A DNA stretch of 64,000 nt from DASSUW01 sp963811895 (GTDB lineage: Bacteria > Actinomycetota > Thermoleophilia > Solirubrobacterales > Solirubrobacteraceae): contig CAWETE010000004.1 of NCBI GenBank assembly GCA_963811895.1, forward strand, positions 372,001 to 436,000, in the 5' to 3' direction. A program made the translations under genes and the position numbers. This document shows, piece after piece, positions 61,101 to 64,000 of this stretch. A model generated the notes under the pieces. It was not told the DNA's origin, made no database searches, and was given only the letters and a program-made list of their open reading frames with translations. Each line of letters begins with the position of its first letter. The stretch's first letter is position 1.

Positions 61101-62570
61101 GATCCACTGGAAGATGAACTGCTCGGACGCCGCGCTGATGGTGTTGTTCGCACCGACCGTGAAGCGCGAGACGCGGCTGACGTTGTTGGTGTCCGGCAGG
61201 GGCGTGTAGGCGATGTACAGGTAGTTGTTCGTCTCGAAGTCCGGGTCGAGCGCGATGCCCATCGCCCCGTTCTCCTGCACGCTCGAGACCGGGAGGTCGA
61301 TCGCCGTCGTCACCTGGCCGTTGGCCGGGTTGTAGACGTTCACCTCGCCCGTGATGCGCTCGACGTAGAACACGCGGCCGTCCTCGGTGACGGCGAGCTC
61401 CATCGGGCTCTCGGTGTCGTCGTCGATCGTGACGATCTCGAAGTCCTCGGCGCCCGGCGCCGCCTGGCGCGGCTCGCCGCAGTCGGACTCCTCGGCGCCG
61501 GTCACCGTCTGCAGGCCGCCGAGGATGTGCGAGCGGATGTTGCCCGTGGCGGTGCCGAACGACTCGGCCGTGTGGCCGAGGCCGGTGTACCAGACGTGGC
61601 CGCCGTCGAAGTCCGAGCACCACGCGATCGGGTGGTCGTCGTTGGTGCCCTCGCTGCCGTCGTCCTCGGCGTAGGTCGACTCGTCCATCGTGGCGAGGAC
61701 CTTGACGCCGCTGTCGCGGACCGAGTAGTCGTCGCCGCCGCCGTTGACGCTCGGGGTCTCGAAGGATTGGTAGTTGTACCACTCGTCCACGCGCGGCCAG
61801 TTGACCGGCAGGCCGTCGGTCGAGGGCTCGTCGGTGTCCTCGATGTGGACCGTCGCGGCGGGGGTGCCGGCCGGGTGGTTGCGGAAGTAGCCGCCGAGCA
61901 TCTGGCCGTACCACGACCACGTGTACTCCGTGTCGGCCGCGGCGTGGATGCCGACGTAGCCTCCGCCGGCGCGCATGTAGCTCTCGAACGCGTCCTGCTG
62001 CTCGTCGGTGAGGACGTCGCCGGTGGTGGAGAGGAAGACCACGGCGTCGTACTGGGCGAGGTTGGCGGTGTTGAAGTCGGCCGAGTTCTCGGTCGCGTCG
62101 ACCTCGAAGTCATTCGCCGCGCCGAGCGCCTGGATCGCCGCGATGCCGGCGGGGATCGAGTCGTGCCGGAAGCCGGCCGTCTCGGAGAAGACGAGCACGT
62201 TCTCGAGCGGGTCGGCGCCGGGCTCCTCGACGGTGACCGAGCCGGTCATGGTCCCGGGGTGCACCTCGCACAGGAAGGTGTAGACGCCGGGCGCCGTGAA
62301 GGTGTGGTCGAAGGGCGCCTGGGCGGTGGCCGTCGGGGTGTCGACGTCCCAGTTGGCGCTCGTCGACTTGACGTTGTGATCGACCGTCTCGCCGGCGAAC
62401 GTCCAGCGCACGGTCTCGCCGGTGCTGATCGTGACGTTGGGCGGCTGCCAGACGGACGCCTCCGCGTCGATCGTGGCGGCTGGAGCCTGGGCTCCGGCAA
62501 CGCTCGCGGTGAACAGGCCGATGATCAGTGCGGCAGCAAGGGCCAACACCGCGAACAACGTCCGACGCAT
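58059..62570 (-). CDS. Giant secreted protein, N-terminal part: cupredoxin - ThuA - sugar dehydrogenase - PKD - CBM6 - PKD - DUF1349
   Basis: About 1475 aa in one open frame before the break near 58140 (the frame itself stays open to 58059). ATG 62570 has a strong GGGGGAGAG site. After the signal peptide (1-31) a cupredoxin domain has type 1 copper ligands: His in VDHNVKS and Cys-His-Met in FLCEVHPGTM. A ThuA domain follows (about 120-345, LVFSETAGFRHDSI), then a sorbosone/glucose dehydrogenase-like propeller (about 375-790), a PKD domain, a CBM6-like module (NIGFIERGDYVSYTPV), another PKD domain and a DUF1349 module. It looks like an extracellular sugar-oxidising protein with its own copper carrier; that is inference. 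The full gene runs on to 54033. Confidence 0.85.
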   Translation of the reverse strand: MRRTLFAVLALAAALIIGLFTASVAGAQAPAATIDAEASVWQPPNVTISTGETVRWTFAGETVDHNVKSTSANWDVDTPTATAQAPFDHTFTAPGVYTFLCEVHPGTMTGSVTVEEPGADPLENVLVFSETAGFRHDSIPAGIAAIQALGAANDFEVDATENSADFNTANLAQYDAVVFLSTTGDVLTDEQQDAFESYMRAGGGYVGIHAAADTEYTWSWYGQMLGGYFRNHPAGTPAATVHIEDTDEPSTDGLPVNWPRVDEWYNYQSFETPSVNGGGDDYSVRDSGVKVLATMDESTYAEDDGSEGTNDDHPIAWCSDFDGGHVWYTGLGHTAESFGTATGNIRSHILGGLQTVTGAEESDCGEPRQAAPGAEDFEIVTIDDDTESPMELAVTEDGRVFYVERITGEVNVYNPANGQVTTAIDLPVSSVQENGAMGIALDPDFETNNYLYIAYTPLPDTNNVSRVSRFTVGANNTISAASEQFIFQWIAQRETCCHSGGSLAFNEAGDLYISTGDNTNPFESDGFTPIDERKTPVDRAFYDAQRTSANSNNHNGKVLRIHPLPGATGAPGIGTTYSIPAGNMFDESAPTGNLTLPEIYAMGFRNPFRITIDPHTGWVLVGNYGPDAGATVAGRGPQGSVEFEVVKQPGFYGWPYCVRNNVPYNDYNFANGQSGPLFNCAAPVNNSPNNTGITNLPPAIPATMWMGYSETDPRVPGLGPGGAPTGGPRYEFDPALDNPAKFPEYYDGHWFIGHWNSPGWIRTATLNANGDATGVSPTPFERAFVRPHEMEFGPDGSLYVIDWGDGFGGNNASSGIFRIDYVAGARRPIAHASSNVDNGPTPLTVQFSSDGSQDPDGTPLTYAWDFDGNGTTDSTAASPTHTYNTAGTFDATLTVTDGDGQTAFDTIRITAGNTRPTVTITIPEDGQFAAFGDIVPYEITVTDPEDGPINCNRVTLAWQLGHDQHAHGLGQQPGCTGTFRTATDSGHGANANIFTSIVASYTDNAQGAAGALTALHDIILQPKPKQAEFFASTGRVAGSPAGGDPGVQREDTADAGGGQNIGFIERGDYVSYTPVNLEELTGIRFRVASGGAGGTIEARLDSPTGPLAGSVAVAPTGGWQNWANVTMDLPTPPEGTHELFLVFTHPTDNGGLFNLNYFTALGKGAANSAAPEVTASAEPTTGDAPLTVQFTGTATDPDAGAGEQLTYLWDFGVAGSTADTSTQLSPSFTYERPGTYLARFTATDPNGASATAAVQVEVTSSDECPANNVKSDEFEGDSLDTNRWQIIRPDSTRPPTVSGGNLNFPIDNGSLYGPGTSNRNIIVQSLPSGEVEVTAKITTDPLTENYQQAGLRVYQDDANWASIHMIHAGGSRDFEFIYENNNTPRNEAADKLGGIPAGAPLTYWVKLISDGSTLRAEYSYDGVDFDPVGRPADISGWAAPQVGPVALSDQAPSYPVARFDWIRFNPDSSGGGGGGGGSATPSSTTSTAPRSAAPGPSCARTSR

Positions 62571-62602
62571 GAAACTCTCCCCCATCCCTCAATTGCCTGC
62601 TT

Positions 62603-62648
62603 AAGGCGCGCTCCTCGTGCGCCTTGTGCGCCAGCTTTTGACTGGCGC
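62603..62648 (-). promoter_or_regulatory. Two leader hairpins of the giant gene
   Basis: GCGCCAG/CTGGCGC (62628-62648) and AAGGCGC/GCGCCTT (62603-62625) lie in tandem between the promoter and the start codon. They would be in the 5' untranslated leader and could control translation or stability. Confidence 0.45.
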
Positions 62649-62654
62649 CCGGAC

Positions 62655-62684
62655 AAATTACTCGCGGGCGCCGGTCGCTGTCAA
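62655..62684 (-). promoter_or_regulatory. Promoter of the giant secreted gene
   Basis: Minus-strand TTGACA (62679-62684), an 18-base spacer, then TAATTT (62655-62660), 85 bases before the start codon. The layout matches the promoter of the PKD-ThuA gene, suggesting shared housekeeping-type control. Confidence 0.6.
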
Positions 62685-62697
62685 CGGTGGAGGGTGA

Positions 62698-63546
62698 TCA
62701 GGCCTTCGCGGTGGCCTTCTCGGACTTCTTGGTCGAGGACGCCTTCTTGCCGTCCTTCTTGCCGTCGTCCTTGACCGCCGCAAGGCTGGCCTCGAGGGCG
62801 GCCATGAGGTCGGGCACCTTGTCGGGCTTGGGCGCCTCGGGCTGGACGGCGATCTCCTCGCCCGACGCCTTCTTCTCGATCAGCTCGAGCACCTTGTCGC
62901 GGTACTCGTCGCGGTACTGGGAAGGGTCGAACTCGCTCGAGAGGGAGTCGATGAGCTGCTGGGCCATCTTGACCTCGCGGTCGGAGACCTTGAGCTCCTT
63001 GGAGTCGGGCAGGTCGTCGAGCTCGTCGTGCGGCACGACCTCGTCGTGGAAGATCATCGTCTCCATCATCAGCAGCTCGCCCGCCGGGCGGATCGCGACG
63101 AGCTGCTCCTTGGAGCGGATGACGACGCGGGCGATCGCGACCTTGGCCGACGCCTCCATGGCGTTCAGCAGCAGCCCGTAGGCCTTCGCGGCGCCCTTGT
63201 CGGGCACCAGGTAGTACGGGTGGTCGTAGTAGATCGGGTCGATGTCGACCTGATCGACGAAGTCCTCGATCTGGATCGTGCGCGTGCGCTCGGGGTCGAG
63301 CGCGTCGAGCTCGTCCGGCGTGATGACGACGTAGCGGTCCTTGGTCAGCTCGAAGCCCTTGACGATGCGGTCGAACGGCACCTCCTCGCCGGTCTCCGGA
63401 TCCATGCGCTTCTGCATGATGCGGTTGCCGGTGTCGGAGTTGAGCTGGTTGAACCGCACCGTCTTGCGGGACACCGCGGAGTAGAGCTTGATCGGCACGT
63501 TCACCAGTCCGAAGGAGATCGCGCCGCTCCAGATCGATCGGGCCAT
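62698..63546 (-). CDS. ku: Ku protein, non-homologous end joining
   Basis: 282 aa. The Ku core begins SIWSGAISFGLVNVPIKLY and includes RYVVITPDELDAL, YYDHPYYLVPDKGAAKAYGLL and MIFHDEVVPHDEL. The C-terminus is a Lys-rich tail (KKDGKKASSTKKSEK), typical of actinobacterial Ku and used for DNA sliding or LigD contact. It binds double-strand ends. The polymerase partner is at 41531-42451. The start ATG 63546 lies 30 bases past the methyltransferase stop. Confidence 0.94.
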   Translation of the reverse strand: MARSIWSGAISFGLVNVPIKLYSAVSRKTVRFNQLNSDTGNRIMQKRMDPETGEEVPFDRIVKGFELTKDRYVVITPDELDALDPERTRTIQIEDFVDQVDIDPIYYDHPYYLVPDKGAAKAYGLLLNAMEASAKVAIARVVIRSKEQLVAIRPAGELLMMETMIFHDEVVPHDELDDLPDSKELKVSDREVKMAQQLIDSLSSEFDPSQYRDEYRDKVLELIEKKASGEEIAVQPEAPKPDKVPDLMAALEASLAAVKDDGKKDGKKASSTKKSEKATAKA

Positions 63547-63576
63547 GCCCTTATTCTGACTGACGGGCAGGCGCGT

Positions 63577-64000
63577 TCAACGCGCGCATGCTCGCTTGCG
63601 CCCGCGGACGACCAGCACATCCTCCTCGCGCTGGCCCGGATCGAGCAGGCCCACGGCCTCCAGATGGGCGCGGCGGCCGTTCATCAGCGGGCCGAGCGGA
63701 CCGTGCTCCTGGGCGGCCAGGTCGACCTCCAGGCCCCCGGCCGCGAGCGCCTCGGCGGTCCGCTCGTAGCCGAGCAGCGACGAGTGCACGACGAGCAGCA
63801 CGCCGCCGGAGGCCAGGTGCGCGGGCGCCGCCTCGCAGATGCGATCGAGCAGCGCGCGGCCGTCGCGTCCGGCGTCCCACGCGCGTGCGGGCCCGCGTGC
63901 GGGAAGGGCGTCGGTGGGCGCCGGCACGTACGGCGGGTTGGAGACGATCGCGTCGAAGCGCTCGCCGGGCACGGCGTCGAGCAGGTCGCCCCTCACCGCT
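63577..64000 (-). CDS. Methyltransferase of the HemK/PrmC-like group, partial at the window edge
   Basis: The frame is open to base 64000; the GTG at 63996 is an internal Val. The catalytic NPPY motif (VSNPPYVPAP) marks the N5-glutamine or related protein/DNA methyltransferase group. About 139 C-terminal residues are visible; the SAM-binding part lies outside the window. It could methylate a release factor (HemK-like) or another target. Confidence 0.75.
   Translation of the reverse strand, partial: AVRGDLLDAVPGERFDAIVSNPPYVPAPTDALPARGPARAWDAGRDGRALLDRICEAAPAHLASGGVLLVVHSSLLGYERTAEALAAGGLEVDLAAQEHGPLGPLMNGRRAHLEAVGLLDPGQREEDVLVVRGRKRACAR

Overview
The window is very GC-rich by eye, has many GTG/TTG starts and many 1-4 base gene overlaps, and carries no rRNA, tRNA, CRISPR array, transposase or phage gene that I can support. 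The gene set fits a free-living, soil-type actinobacterium, most likely of the Thermoleophilia/Solirubrobacterales group: a SigB-type sigma factor with STAS/HATPase partner-switch proteins, GlxR/Crp-type sites, a fused glutamate synthase, group I xylose isomerase, an LigD-polymerase/Ku pair, and giant secreted PKD/ThuA proteins. That placement is inference; no marker gene here fixes it.

Layout. 0-5.3 kb: the tail of a hybrid sensor kinase, then a convergent three-gene operon (glycosyltransferase 2, HEAT protein, Hpt-REC-GGDEF-REC regulator). 5.3-11.4 kb: metabolic genes, including a monooxygenase-TetR-PLP enzyme operon diverging from a Nudix-PLP enzyme pair. 11.4-18.4 kb: secreted proteins (DUF6351-type hydrolase, collagen-like protein, LVIVD-type beta-propeller) and a methyl-accepting chemotaxis protein. 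18.5-24.6 kb: glutamate synthase as a single large/small-subunit fusion. 24.8-33 kb: secreted protein, a GT4 glycosyltransferase, a phosphodiester glycosidase, asparaginase, a subtilase and a PHP-GT4 fusion. 33-38 kb: a PAS/GAF/PP2C phosphatase and a two-gene operon resembling plant/cyanobacterial tocopherol enzymes (MPBQ methyltransferase plus homogentisate prenyltransferase). 38.4-41.3 kb: transaldolase and transketolase, both frameshifted. 41.3-50.8 kb: an island of DNA repair (LigD polymerase), stress signalling (two STAS, two HATPase, SigB, Crp/Fnr, CheB, CheR-PAS) and topoisomerase IB. 50.8-62.6 kb: two large secreted ThuA/PKD proteins flanking xylose isomerase. 62.7-64 kb: Ku and a partial methyltransferase.

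How genes may work together. The PP2C phosphatase (32989-35283), the STAS and HATPase proteins and SigB together contain every role of a partner-switching stress cascade, with CheB/CheR-PAS as a possible input. Stand-alone LigD polymerase and Ku could serve end joining. The ThuA/sugar-dehydrogenase/CBM proteins and xylose isomerase suggest use of plant-derived sugars, with transaldolase and transketolase downstream.

A caution: at least five otherwise well-conserved genes carry one-base frame breaks, and the 54.0-55.7 kb stretch carries many. Two of them (transaldolase, transketolase) are core metabolic genes, so sequence error is a more likely cause than decay in several cases. The most unusual signals are the vitamin-E-like operon, two related large palindromes at convergent gene ends, palindromes inserted in frame in a glycosyltransferase, and the giant copper/ThuA/sugar-dehydrogenase protein.
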